Shown here one piece after another: positions 6,075-17,300 of a DNA stretch of 17,691 nucleotides. Positions within the stretch are counted from its first letter, which is position 1; each line of letters starts with the position of its first letter. The notes beneath the pieces were generated by a model. That model saw only the letters and a list, made by a program, of their open reading frames with translations. It ran no database searches and was not told the origin of the DNA. Made by a program: the position numbers and the translations under genes. Source of the DNA: Spirogloea muscicola (taxonomy: Eukaryota > Streptophyta > Zygnematophyceae > Spirogloeales > Spirogloeaceae). The DNA lies in assembly GCA_009602725.1 (NCBI GenBank), contig WELB01000036.1, forward strand, positions 292,990 through 310,680. Reading direction: 5' to 3'.

Positions 6075-8847
6075 ATGACCGCACCAGCCGCCGCAGCCGC
6101 GCTGCGGCCGCCCGCGTCCGCCGCCGCCCATGGCGGCTGCTGCCGCGCCGGCGTCACCCGAGCCGGCGCTGCACTGCTGAGGCCGCAGGCAGCGCCGACG
6201 CGGCGCGCGTCGCCCAGCTCGCTACACTGGCCCCTGTCATGCGCCGGCCATGCCATATCGCAGCGACCCTTGCGGCTCTCGTCGCGGCCCGTCCAAGCAG
6301 CGGCAGTAGCTGCCGACGGTGACGCCGTCTCGACGTCCTCCACGGACCGGTCGGGCCTTCTCGAGAAGCTGGAGGCTGCGATTCTACAGGCGAGCCTCTT
6401 GCCAGGGGAGACAGCGGTTCCGGCACACGCCCGCGTTCGCCCGTCGGCGTCTTCAAGTGTGCAGTGGTGTAGTGCAGTAGTGTATCAGCAACTGACGCGC
6501 CGTTGACACACAAGGGTTTCGTCTGGCTGGTCCCGGCAGAATGACTCGGAGGCCACGCAGCAGGCACTGGCTGCACTCAAGGAGGCTGGCCAGGCGAAGC
6601 TCTGGGACTCCCTTCCCAGCGTCGGCAGGCGTAATGTGGGTCCCTCTAGGCCACTCTCTCGCTGTTTAGGATCTTATATGCCAAGGATTGGGAGTGATTA
6701 TGCCAGTCATCATGTACAGCGGCTGATTGTGGTGGAAACATGTTGTGGACAACTATCAGACATTTCTTCGGGAGCTGTCCAGCATCGGGATCAAGAATGC
6801 AGAGAAGCTAGCAACGCCTTCTGTACGTAACGATGTAAGGATCTCAGCAATAGCAGGTTCACCTCCTGGGTAGTCATTGTCATCATGACATCTGACCAGC
6901 AATCCTGACTCTACTAGATGTGACACAATTTGTGCATAACAATTGGAGGTCCAGAGTAGGAACAGTTGCAAGGTCATCCACACAACGGAGTCATTGGACG
7001 CACCCACTATTCAGACGGGTCAAACTGGCATACACTTGCAGGCAGCCTTCTTGGCGGCAGTTGTGGGAGGTTCGTCGATTGTGGCTGTCCTGGCTGGCCA
7101 GCTTCCAGGAGTAAGCACGCTGCATCATCTCTTTATGCAAAGTCTTGACTCCCTCTGCTGCACTTTGCCTCGATATGCCCTTGAAGGTCGTGTTGCATTG
7201 CTGTCTAGTGTCAGTAAGTCTGCAACGAGCATTCTGTCCCTGACAAACCCATGTTGCCTCGTCAAGCTCGTCTTACCAAGAGCTGTTACCCACATGGCAG
7301 GACTGGGGCTTCTTTGTGCCGTACTTAGTTGGCAGCTTATCACTCGTTGTTCTGGCGATTGGGAGCACAGCCCCTGGGTATGACATGCAACACATCATTG
7401 GGTGCATGTGTCTGTGAATGCTCTGTGTGGCCTTGGCTACGGCCTTCACTGTACCCCTCAGTGGCATCTTTGCTCGATGTCGCTTCCTTTATGCTCGTCT
7501 ATCAGATGCATTTGAGTAGGCAACTTGTGCTGGAAGAATTGAAGCCAACACTGGCAGAAAGTAGAGGGCGAGTGACCGTGCCTGCAGCTGTGCAGGACAA
7601 GTCTGACTGAGTGAAGTGTGTAGGCTTTTGCAGGTTGCCATCAATGCCTTCTCTGGTGGTTTTTCAGATCAAGAGGATCGGCTTCTTCGCCATGAAGCTG
7701 CTCATTTCTTGAGTAAAGCATCTACAGCTCATACCTGGGCCAGATATTGACATGCTCATTGAGTCTGGAAGCTGTGCATCTGCTCTGATTGACTGAGTAA
7801 CAAGGACTCTTGGGCTTAGATTGCAACTCTTGCCCCGGTCAGCACTTCTTTGCTACTTCATTCTGAGGAGGAGTAATTGAACACAAGAAGCTGAGCTGCC
7901 AGTGCTGTTCATTGGTATTGCAGCTGCTTATCTACTGGGTCTGCCAGTTGTAAATTACTCCTTGGATATTGGCAAGGAGCATGTGAATTTAGTTGATGAA
8001 AAGCTTCAGAAGCGAATCTACGAGGGGCGCCTTGACACCAGGGACCTTGACAGGTTTCTTTGACTCAATACTTTTTGTCCATGACACTGATGCCAAAGTT
8101 GGATAGATTTTCAATTTCGGAGGGATGTTACTCTCTTCAGCTAGCATGTATTTATATAAGGTTGCTAAGCAGAGATGATGCCAGCAGCTAGTCGTGGGAT
8201 GACACTAATGGCTGGTTGGGCTATCTGTTTGTGGTTCATCAGCGACTGAGCTCAAATCCATCCTGTTATTTGTATTTGTGCAGACTAGCAGTCGTCTCCA
8301 TGGCTGGTCTAGCAGCTGAGGGACTCAAGTATGATCAAGTGATGGGCCAGAGCGCAGACCTGTTCACTCTGCAGGTCAGAAGTGATCTAAGCACCCTCTC
8401 AAAAGCTGCAGCAAGGCTGAGTGAGTAAGAGCTGCTTCTCGCTGCTGTGGAATGGATGAGGCTGTATAAGTTGGCAATGGTGGCTGTTCCTGGCAGAGGT
8501 TGGTGAATAGAAGCAAGGAGAAATTGGGGAATCAGCAACAGCAGAATATTACAAGATGGGCGGTAAGAGTCGTGGCTGGTGATAGAGGTGCTGTACTCAA
8601 TGATAATAAGGAAGAACAAAATGACCTGCTTGTTAGATGACTTTTCTTGAGTGAAAATTTTTATCCTGCATGTTTCGTAATGTGAGCCATGAGCTCTTCT
8701 TCATTCACCTGCCAATATGCATTGCAGGTATACTATGCTGCCTCGCTACTGAAAACAAATAGTAAACAGCTTGAGGCTCTCATGGCTGCCATGAAGAGCA
8801 AGGCATCTGTGCCGCAGTGCATTCAGGCTTTGGAAAGTGCTACATGA
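6075..8847 (+). CDS. Chloroplast FtsH/M41-like putative zinc metalloprotease without AAA domain (VIR3-like), ten exons
   Basis: Exons: 6075-6416, 6540-6635, 6760-6834, 7042-7110, 7301-7377, 7624-7712, 7924-8053, 8284-8374, 8497-8562, 8728-8847; total 1155 bp, 384 aa, with all phases consistent. Residues 1 to about 90 are Ala/Arg/Ser-rich with almost no acidic residues, as in a plastid transit peptide. Two hydrophobic spans follow: about 172-190 (AAFLAAVVGGSSIVAVLAG) and about 196-215 (WGFFVPYLVGSLSLVVLAIG). The zinc site is HEAAH at 243-247. Segment MAGLAAEGLKYDQVMGQSAD ending at D318 parallels the FtsH segment that carries the third metal ligand. The AAA ATPase module of FtsH is absent, as in plant VIR3-type proteins. 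Predicted to sit in a plastid membrane; protease activity is inferred. The exon 1 donor (6417) and exon 2 donor (6636) are the least certain sites. Relationship to Arabidopsis VIR3 is from memory. Confidence 0.88.
7694..7712 (+). other. Zinc-binding HEAAH coding segment ending in a phase-1 donor
   Basis: The exon ends immediately after the codons for HEAAHFL, with one base of a split threonine codon before the donor gtaaag (7713). The next exon resumes at 7924 with AYLLGLP. The motif itself is intact on one exon. Confidence 0.7.
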
Positions 8848-9393
8848 GGAATTAAGATCGCATCTCTTGGGCTACGGACCAGGAACATCCTTTCTCTGTC
8901 GGCTCGGTACTTTTGCCATTAACAGTGACTTCTCTTCGCACAACAATAGCAAAGTTACAAAGAGCTTGCCTAGTACATCAATTGTGCACTTTCAAGAGTG
9001 TGCGTCCTAAATCTCCTCGGCTTGCAAGGTGAAAATGGGTTGACCCATGTTGCAGCTGTTTATGATACTTAGGCGCTAGCAAGCACACCGTTTTTGCCAA
9101 CTGCTAAAGAAGCTCACCTTACAAGCAGCAGAGGCACAGGCAATGACTCCATGCGCCAAGGAGCAGGCTCACACAATGAGAGGAAATGTAGCGTGCTGAA
9201 AGGGCAAGAAGAGATGCAGACACCAGCACTCGAGTCTGATATGGAACTAGTCTTGCAGGACAAGGTGTTCATTGCTGGTATGTAGAGAGAGGTGCAGCAA
9301 CATAAGGTGCATAAGGCAGGGTGGGTCTAGGGTGTAGGGGTTCAGGTCCCTACTGAGGTGTTGGGCGGAGACTCTCTTCAGCAATCGCAGGGA
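8848..9393. other. Intergenic region downstream of the VIR3-like gene
   Basis: I see no gene here. Short open frames, for example at 9094-9285, have no recognisable domain or splice context. The first part must hold the 3' UTR of the VIR3-like gene, but I did not find an obvious algal TGTAA poly-A signal. Confidence 0.5.
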
Positions 9394-9436
9394 GGCAAGG
9401 ATCTCATGGCAAGGGAGAAAGGACCTCATGGCAAGG
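9394..9436 (+). repeat. Short imperfect tandem repeat (ctcatggcaagg)
   Basis: The heptamer ggcaagg recurs at 9394, 9408 and 9430. The 12-mer ctcatggcaagg is exact at 9403-9414 and 9425-9436. It lies at the left edge of the larger repeat block. Confidence 0.6.
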
Positions 9437-9440
9437 ATTT

Positions 9441-9836
9441 CACTGCTAAGGGACAGTGGCTGTGAAAGGCCAGCCCAAAGAGGACTTGATGGAAATAGAT
9501 GGCATGCTTGCTGCTTTGGTATAACAGCTGCGTGATCCAGTGTCCAGTGCAGGTGTTGCAGACAAGTGCCTGGTCATGACAGAAGACGCCAGTGTGCCCC
9601 CCTCGTATGGTCGGCAATGGGAGTAGGCCTGCCTTCTGCCCATTGAATGTTCATGATTCACCATCACACTCTCGCACTTGCACTCATTGCAAGTAATACA
9701 CGGCTGCTCAACAGGGGATATTGAGCACCCAATGGCCACTTGAGTCGCTGTGTGCTTTACCACCTTTCTGGCCCCTTCAAACATTCTTGATTCACTTTTT
9801 GGGCTGGCCAATCACAGCCATCGCCCTCTACTGGAA
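9441..9836. repeat. Inverted-repeat pair with a 20-bp core (possible MITE-like unit)
   Basis: The core tggctgtgaaaggccagccc (9457-9476) and gggctggccaatcacagcca (9801-9820) are reverse complements at 18 of 20 positions, about 324 bp apart. Weaker similarity extends outward on both sides. The interior contains no open frame I can assign. A related core at 446-464 shows that the sequence is dispersed within this locus. Confidence 0.45.
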
Positions 9837-9990
9837 GAGTCTTCCTCCTTTTTCTCCTTGGACAGCGATTCTGGGGTTGCATTTCACGGGCCTCGCCCCC
9901 TCTGGAAGAGACGATATCCTCGTTCTGCGCTGGTCTCGCAAGGCCATCGCCTTGCTGTGGGAGAGCTGTTGGTTTCCTGTCCTTTTTTCT
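9797..9990 (+). repeat. Three degenerate tandem units of about 64-70 bp
   Basis: Units begin near 9797 (tttttgggctggcc), 9867 (gattctggggttgc) and 9931 (gttctgcgctggtc). Each is followed by a TCAC/TCGC then GCC(A)TCGCC stretch and by tggaagag or gggagag. An open frame runs through the array, giving imperfect peptide repeats (GLANHSHRPLLEES, GVAFHGPRPLWKR, LVSQGHRLAVGEL). I regard this as a by-product of the repeat and not as a gene. It lies shortly upstream of the ALDH gene. Confidence 0.5.
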
Positions 9991-10151
9991 GAACTCACCG
10001 ACACCCCGAGACGCAGTAAATCCGCAGTCGGCAGCCAAAAGGCGCAGTGGCTAGAAAGTGAGCTTGAAGTCGCCCTGCGGCCACCGCCGCGTCGCCTGCG
10101 GCACCCGCTTTCAGCGCCCCGTGTGCCGCACACTGCTCACAGGGCGGCGCC

Positions 10152-10175
10152 ATGGCACCCTCGGAGCTCCAGGAG
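10152..10175 (+). CDS. ALDH3: Alternative first exon of the ALDH3 gene
   Basis: An ATG in an excellent start context (gcgccATGG) opens eight codons (MAPSELQE) followed by a gtctgt donor at 10176. A pyrimidine-rich acceptor (tctctgtctcccgcaag) ends at 10355 and would join in frame to CGC CGC CTG of the main first exon. This would replace the N-terminal MLSVSRK of the 10335 model. Without transcript data I cannot choose between them. Confidence 0.35.
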
Positions 10176-10334
10176 GTCTGTGCCGCCTTCCCTTGAGCCT
10201 GTCACTGCCCGCTCAGGCGGCGCAGAGCCTGAGCCGAAGCGGCCGCAGGCAAGGATGTGCCGGGCGGGCTGGCAGCGAGGCCTCGCGTGGAGAGGAGCTG
10301 CTTGCCCCGTGGTCGGGGACGTCAATGCTGATTT

Positions 10335-13300
10335 ATGCTCTCTGTCTCCCGCAAGCGCCGCCTGAAGGAGCTATGGACGCCCGTGGAGGACATTGCCTCG
10401 GTCGTGGACGGCCTCCGTGCGAGCTTCCGCAGCGGCGCCACGCGCCGCTACAGCTGGCGCAAGGCACAGCTTTGCGCTGTAGAGCGCATGATTGAGGAGA
10501 ACTTTGGCGAGATTGCGGCCGCCAACAAGGTGGACCTCAACACCTCAGAGTTCTTCACCGGCGTGGGGTCGCTCCCGCAACCTAATGTCCACCTTGCCGC
10601 CTTCACGCTGTCTTGTCAAAGAGAGTGCAGATTTGCCTCGGCAACCACCACATATATTGCATGCACTGCAACCTCTGAAATGGACTGCAATATATCATAA
10701 CACCTATATTTGAATTGCCAATATCATTCGCGGTTGCCTTTCCCCTGCACTGTGAAGTACAGCTTCTGCTGCACAGATAGGCTGAGTGCCTTTCTGCTCT
10801 CTCTACTCCCAGGACGACGATTGCAATGGCTGCAGATTGCCGCTTGGCAATCAAGGAGCTGCATCAGTGGATGGCTCCCAGGGAGGAAGTGCTGCCGCTT
10901 ATCAGCCAAGTCGGCCGTGGCATGCTTCTCCACGAGCCGCACGGGGTGGCCCTCATCATTGGAGCCTGGAACTTTAGCATCCGCCTGACGCTGCTCCCTG
11001 CCATAGGAGCCATAGCAGCTGGTAAGCACCTGGCTCGACTGAAAATTACTATAAGCTGGAGCCTTTTCTGACTTCCGTACGGCAATGGCCTCCGTTTGCA
11101 CAAACGATTACTCCATCTGACCTTGTTAACCATTTCTGTCAAACATCCAACCAAAGAAGGCACCTTATTGGTGTCTGGCACCTTGGCCTGCTTGGACTAT
11201 ATTTACAACATAGTTAATATGTCTGGCTTCTTCAGGCAATTGTGTGCTTCTGAAGCCAAGCGAGCTGGCGCCAGCAGCCGCAGACTTCTTGCGACGGAAC
11301 GTGCCGAAGTACCTCGATCCACAGTGCATAAAAGTCGTGACCGGAGGCGTGCAGCAGGCAGCTGAGCTGCTCAAGAACAAGTTTGACTTCATGTTCTTTA
11401 CTGGAAGTACCAATGTTGGCAAGGTACCAACTACCTCCTTCTAGCTGCTCCCTGCATGTGTCTTTGAGCACATCGCCATGGGGGGCCGTTTGCAAGCAAC
11501 CAGCTCTGGTCTCTGATGTGCATCCAGGTTTTGTTTGTTCTTGTGCAGATTGTCTTAAAAGCAGCTGCAGAAAACATGACCCCAACCGTGCTGGAGTGTG
11601 GAGGAAAGAATCCGCTCATTGTGGACGCCACCAGCAACATTGACGTAGCAGTGAAGAAAATTGCTTGGGGGAAGTGAGCACCTCAGATAGCATATGGCCT
11701 CTGCATTTCTTCGGCATTTCCATGGCTTCTGGCATGCTGATTGACAAAGGACATGGCCTCTAGCTGCGCCTTGGCTTTCTAGCTAAGTACTAATGTCACA
11801 TCCTACTTCCATTATGGAGAACGTACAATAGGCTCTACTCTCCGGGCGTCTCAGATCTGCAGTCCTCAGGAGGCATGCTGACATGATTAACGTTTACTTG
11901 CTCGGACACACTCACGGTCCGGTGCATATCCTCACAAATAGCATACTCCTGCTTGTTCAGGTTCTCCAATGCTGGGCAGATATGCCTGTGCCCTGACTAT
12001 GCTCTTGTGGAAGAGGGAGTTTTTGTTAAGTTTGTCTCAAAGCTCAAATTGACCCTCAAGTCCATGTTTGGTGAGCTTTACCCCTGCAATAATGGCAAAT
12101 CTTTCCTCTCTCTTCTGGTGTTTTTGTGATGTTGCCTTCTGTAAAGAGAGCTCACGTATGGTGCTCCTGTCATTGATTAGCAAGAATGACTCCTCTAGCG
12201 AGAAATGGACACAGCACAGTGACTGACTGGAGCACAAGCAGGTCGATACGGTGAACATGTGCTGATCACAAGGTTTTGTTTTGTAGGTGATAACCCAAAG
12301 CATTCGCCTGACTTTGGAAGAATTGTCAGCAAGGCACATGTCAAGCGCATCAGTGCCTTGCTGAAAGATGAGGAGATTTTCTGCGGAGGGGATATCGACG
12401 AAGAAGAGAAGTATGTTGCACCAACAATTGTCCTTAACTCTAAGATGGACTCGTCAATTATGACGGAGGAAATTTTTGGACCAGGTAACTCACCACTTTG
12501 GCTTCTATGCAACAGAATAGTGGGTCTTTGTAGTGTTGAGCAAATGCAGAAGCAGTCACCGTAGTCGTATACCTTGTCACAAGACACTGCTGCATTGATT
12601 GCTTACGTAGGCATTCATTGTCAGCTCGAGGGGGTCTGCTCTGTTCCCTGCATGCTGTGGAGCAACTGCGAAAGGCTCCAAGTCATTCAGTGCTATGACT
12701 TTTCCACCTACATATGCAATTCTGTGGTGTGTCTTGGCTTGTCAGCTGGCTTGGCATCGTAGGGAGTGCCCTCCAGTCTTTTGTATTTATAAATATGAAA
12801 TTTGTGCTCCACATACCAATCTTGAATTTTTGCAGTACTACCTGTTATTGCTGTTAAGAACGTGGAGGAGGCTTTGTCCAAGGTTGCTGGGCGGCCTACT
12901 CCGCTTGCTATTTACCTCTTTACTGCCTCCAATCGCACCATTGACAAGGTCGGTGTTCGCAATGCTCATAGTTGTAACCTCGTTAAAATTACAAATGGGC
13001 AGAATGCACAGCGACGTGAATTGGCAACCTGACCTTCCTCTTCCACAAAAGAATTTTCATTCTTTTGTGGGGGGCGTCTCATAGAGCAAGCGCTGTACCC
13101 TGTTGGTCTGCATGCATGCCGAAGCTATCATATATACAGGTCAATGTGTGTGCAACAAGGCTTGTCATATTTGCTAGTGACATTGCATACTTGGAAGAGC
13201 TGTGTACAGGTAGTGTCAAGTACCAGATCCGGGAGTGTTTGTGTCAATGCTGTGATATTTCAAGCTATTACAGCCTGTCTTCCTTTTGGAGGTGCTGGCG

Positions 13301-13883
13301 AGTCCGGCTTTGGCACTTATAATGGCAGGTAATGAGCATTGGGACACTGATCGCTCTAGAGCTACTACTACTTTCTTTTTTCCTTTTTTTGTTCTTGCCT
13401 CACTTACTGCTTAACCCAGTGCTTGCAGAAAGTCTGCACTGGGCCAAAGAGGCTCTGAGATATGCTTGAGATATGCTGTAGAGGAGATGTGCACATGAGG
13501 TGCTCTCTGTTTAGGCCTTGGCCAAATATTGTGTCAGTGTCTTCGTTCTCTTAATTTGTTGGTGATTTATCTGCAGATACTCCTTTGAGGCTTTCTCGCA
13601 ACGGAGGAGTTTGATGTTGCACCCGAACTCCATGGACATTGGTGGCCGGCTTCTCAACCCCCCTCATCCCAAGCAAGATGCCAGCAAGTGCACCAAGTTT
13701 CTTCTGCTCAAATACGGGAAAAGGGCGGAGGTGGCCACCGAGAGAACGAGGCAATGGCTGACCAGTGCAGTGCAAAGCTTTCAGGCGGCCTTGAACGATT
13801 TTGACCATCTCTCCCCTACTACATTGGTCTGTCTTATCTTCATTGTGGCGGGCACTGCTGCATACATCACGCTCAACTCATAA
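10335..13883 (+). CDS. ALDH3: Class 3 (fatty) aldehyde dehydrogenase with C-terminal membrane anchor, nine exons
   Basis: Exons: 10335-10567, 10813-11021, 11236-11423, 11549-11673, 11961-12070, 12287-12484, 12836-12948, 13210-13328, 13577-13883; total 1602 bp, 533 aa, all phases consistent. ALDH3 landmarks appear in order: [48 protein letters not shown] with general base E226; [11 protein letters not shown] with nucleophile C260; [27 protein letters not shown]226 and C260 are 34 residues apart, as in human fatty aldehyde dehydrogenase (from memory). The last 23 residues (511-533) form a hydrophobic tail, as in ER-anchored ALDH3A2-type enzymes. The enzyme would oxidise medium/long-chain aldehydes to acids with NAD(P)+. 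An alternative start at 10152 is given separately. Confidence 0.93.
13369..13397 (+). repeat. Polypyrimidine tract in ALDH3 intron 8
   Basis: A T-rich run (tttcttttttcctttttttg) about 180 bp before the acceptor of the last ALDH exon at 13576. Probably simple sequence and not the functional tract itself. Confidence 0.5.
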
Positions 13884-14236
13884 GACCACTCTTTCTAGTG
13901 CTGATGATGATCCGGCAGTCGTGCATAGCTGTTGTGACTCTCAATGTCATAGTTCTTCTTATAGTAGGTCCTTAGGACGAGCAGAGTGTCATGGGTAACA
14001 TGGCAAATTGCCTACTAACTTCAAGTTGCCACTTGCCTACAAGTAACGACTGTACCATGTGTATAAGAACACTAACAATCATTTCAGGTGATGGCCACAT
14101 ACTTTACAAGATAGCTGTGCCATTACCTTATAAACATGATGAGTTTGCATGATGCAATTAGTGGCACTTAATGCTGCAAATTGCATTGCTCGCAGGAAAT
14201 GGCAGCCCAGGTGAACAAATAGCTACGTACTGGTGC

Positions 14237-14241
14237 TGTAA
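14237..14241 (+). terminator. Candidate poly-A signal (TGTAA) for ALDH3
   Basis: Chlorophyte genes commonly use TGTAA as the polyadenylation signal. This copy is 354 bp after the ALDH3 stop. A pentamer is easily found by chance, so support is weak. Confidence 0.3.
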
Positions 14242-14336
14242 GGGCCCAGATGCTGACTGCTCCAGACACGCATGAGGGTTTGTAGCAACTGGCTGTCACT
14301 GTTTGCAGCTATACATGCTGGTGCTCTTCGACGCAT

Positions 14337-14341
14337 TTACA
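14337..14341 (-). terminator. Candidate poly-A signal (TGTAA on minus strand) for BRE
   Basis: Plus-strand ttaca reads tgtaa on the minus strand, 36 bp after the BRE stop codon. The position is short but possible for a 3' UTR. Chance occurrence cannot be excluded. Confidence 0.3.
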
Positions 14342-14376
14342 CTTTCAAGGACTCCAGTTTGGCAAAACATCCATTA

Positions 14377-17300
14377 TCATCGTCGGGCAGCCAAGGAGTC
14401 AGTGCAAAGCTTCTTGAAGAGAACATTCTCTTCTGCAATGAAGCCCCTGCAGAAGAGAGCAATTTTCAAGCTAGGACTTAGGTAGTCAGCATTTTCACTT
14501 GCATGACATTCAGCATTCAGCACTTCCTTTGAACGAAAGCTCTCTACACAGAAGCACGCTTGCCTAGTGGTCTGCCTCTGTCTCAAGCCTAGCAGCGTGC
14601 ATAAGCATCCCATAATTGAAAGCAATAATGACCACTAAGTGATGATCAAAGCATACTGGTACAGTCCTGGACTGCCATCAGTACTGGCTTTGTCACATGC
14701 AAGCTCACCATGTCCGTCGGACCATCTCTTGGACATCCCACCGCGGGCTCCAAGGGAGGTCGTCATAGAGCTTGGTGATGGGCTTTCCTGTCGAGTCGAA
14801 GTGCTGCATGGCAAGCTAAAGGTTGTCATGCAAGGGACGGGACACAACACACACACAAATTAAGCAGGAGACAGCAGCTGCTAAATAAGGCAGCGCATCT
14901 GAGCTCATCAGACCCTCCGTAGTCTGCGACTACTATAATGACTTGGTGACAGGGTATGTGCTGCAGCTTTGAGTAGGGTTAACTGCAGCTTAGAGGTCGT
15001 AACCACCTGCGAGCTCTGCAGCGTGAGAGCGGGAGGCAGCTTTGGAAACTGGGTGGGCAAGCTTATGTGTATCTGCAAGGGGCAACCCAAACGCATGCTA
15101 ATCTACTGTAAGTAGAAGGACATGTCACAATATTAACTTAGTCAAGCAGCAGCAGAAGACTAAGTTTTTAACCAAAGCGTGGTTGTGCTTATATCTAGTC
15201 CTTGAGCGCCACAATGAGGCATCAAACAAGGTCCAGGCAGGAAGTGGACCAGGCCTTGCACACGACTTACTAAGAATGTAAAAGCTGCCGCTGCAGCAAA
15301 CAGCGAAATCCTCCGGTAAGCAACCTTATGCAGGTATCAATTAGCAACAACTAACTCAGACTGCAATGCAAAACAGGTAGTTCTTCACGAAGAGGCCATG
15401 TACATTCACAAAACGCGTATAGGAGCTTGCACAAGCTGATAGTATACAATAAGTGTCCACAACAAGTGTCCAAGCTTGTTTGGTAATACCCATCTCACGG
15501 TCTACAGGTCAATCTTGCCTTGTATGACGGACCTCCATGCAGCATTTTGATGAATCTCAATGCCGTATGAATATTGGAACATACCGTGTCGGTCTCTAGG
15601 GGCCGTCCAAAGACTCGGGGAAGGGCCGCGATGAAGCTCCGCCGAACTTCCACAGATGCATTTGCCTCTTGAACCTACATACGCAGTGGTTGCAGTGCAA
15701 GACCCGAGCCAACTTGTCCAGCTTTCAAGATCTTTTGCAAATTGTCTTTGTGAGAGGCAGAAGACCTGAGACCTGCAGCAGTGCTTATACACAACTGTTG
15801 TGACCTACCTGAGCTTGGAGCTGCTGCTGGGCTGCAGGAAGGTACTCAATCAGGCACCTGCACAAGGCCTCGTACTTTCAGACAACACAGTTCTTGGTTG
15901 ACTCCCACAGAGAGTATGACAACAATTTGGTGCAAATGAGGAGAATGGCTGCAAGACTTGCATGTCCGTGGTCCAGGCGGGGAGCGAAAGGTCGGCGACG
16001 TTGAGGGCTTCAGATATCAGCGCAGGGCCTAGTAGATTTATTTGAGGGGGGGCCAGGCTATGCAGGAGGAACTTGACCTGCAGCAGCCATCTGCTAGTCT
16101 ATTAGGGCAATGTCAATAGGGGGCCTCAAGTGTGACATTCCTGGAGGAGCAAAGAGCAGGTTTGCCAGCAGAAACAAAGGATGTAAAGTGCGACATCGTC
16201 TTTCATACAGCCCCAACAATGCCATGCCATACAACCAATGGCATGATGCGTGTGAAGGGGACTGACGAAGTGTTACTCCTGCATGCGACATGGCTCGAAA
16301 AGGATGGCCACCAGTGCTGTATGCAGGTATGCATTGCAATTCAGCGGACAAGCGCAAGCTCAACTCTGATAAAGCAGTGGCTCCAGATTGCTTGGTTACT
16401 GGAAGTACGGGAAGCTGGTGAGCTGACCTGCAGGGTAAGCCGTGGCTGTGAGTATTTTGGGACGGCTGCGCTGGTGGCGGCCAGCAGCGGCCCCAGATTG
16501 ACTTCATGCAACGGCGCCGCAAATTGGACCTCACCCCCACTCTGCCGCACCCACACAACCAACGGCAGAATCTGAAGAACGAGCTTGTCCCAGAGGACTT
16601 AAAATCAAAGAGACCACATCTCGCTGCGCAGTCATGTGCAAGAATTAGCAGATGTAGGGCTCAACGGCACGTGTCACGTTTGCCGCTGCTCGTTTCTGAG
16701 TGCTACACAGTAAGCAAGCAGTGGGGTCGTGAGCTTTGAGCAGCTTGCAGGAGCACAGCAACATCGGAGCTGCGTACGCCAATCACTGCTGGACACTGAC
16801 CTCCCCTGTGCTTCCGATTAGGCACATCTCCACGCCCTGGAGTCACAAAGAGCAGCTCGAGAGGACCTCAACGCTACAGCTTAGCGGCCTCGAGAGAGAC
16901 GAGGACGATAGCGCTGTGAATTCCGGTCAGTAACTCTAACAGGTGATACGGAAGCAATTCAGACAATTACGTGAAAGGGGCTATGTAAAAGTGTTGTGGT
17001 TCTCACGTCGAGCTCGCCCACAGTGCTGATCTCGAACTTGACGCGGGGGTCGGTGACGGCCTCCACGAGTCTGCGCTGGTGCTGCACGTACATGGCCCTG
17101 GCCACCAGCCCAATCACCAGACTGCCGCCAGATGAGGAAAACCCCCCAAGGGCACGGGCCGGCGACCAACCTGCATTGAACCCACATCTTGTGAACCTTT
17201 CGCAGCTCAGGTAGAGCCACGGAGAATGGGCGGGCTTGGTGGGCGCCCGCCACCGCCGGACCTGAGGGCCAGGACGAGGCGCAGGAGGAGGGAGGCGTCG

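Larger units (their letters stand above)
13884..14376. other. Tail-to-tail intergenic region between ALDH3 and BRE
   Basis: About 490 bp separate the two stop codons of the convergent genes. No further gene is visible. Both 3' UTRs must lie here and may overlap, given the positions of the candidate poly-A signals. Confidence 0.6.

Noticed and set aside
7042-7383. 146-aa open frame across the VIR3-like gene
   Set aside because: It joins exon 7042-7110 to intron and a wrong frame of the next exon; the spliced gene accounts for the coding signal.
9721-10365. 214-aa plus-strand open frame
   Set aside because: It runs through the tandem repeat units and into the ALDH3 5' region in the wrong frame. 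The peptide repeats are explained by DNA repeats and there is no recognisable domain.
15502-15792. 96-aa minus-strand open frame
   Set aside because: Out of frame with BRE exon 15674-15585, which carries the conserved VRRSFIAALPRVFG segment.
16094-16575. Overlapping open frames of about 150 aa on both strands
   Set aside because: They cover BRE exon 16571-16400 and its following intron in wrong frames or antisense; no domain or motif supports them.
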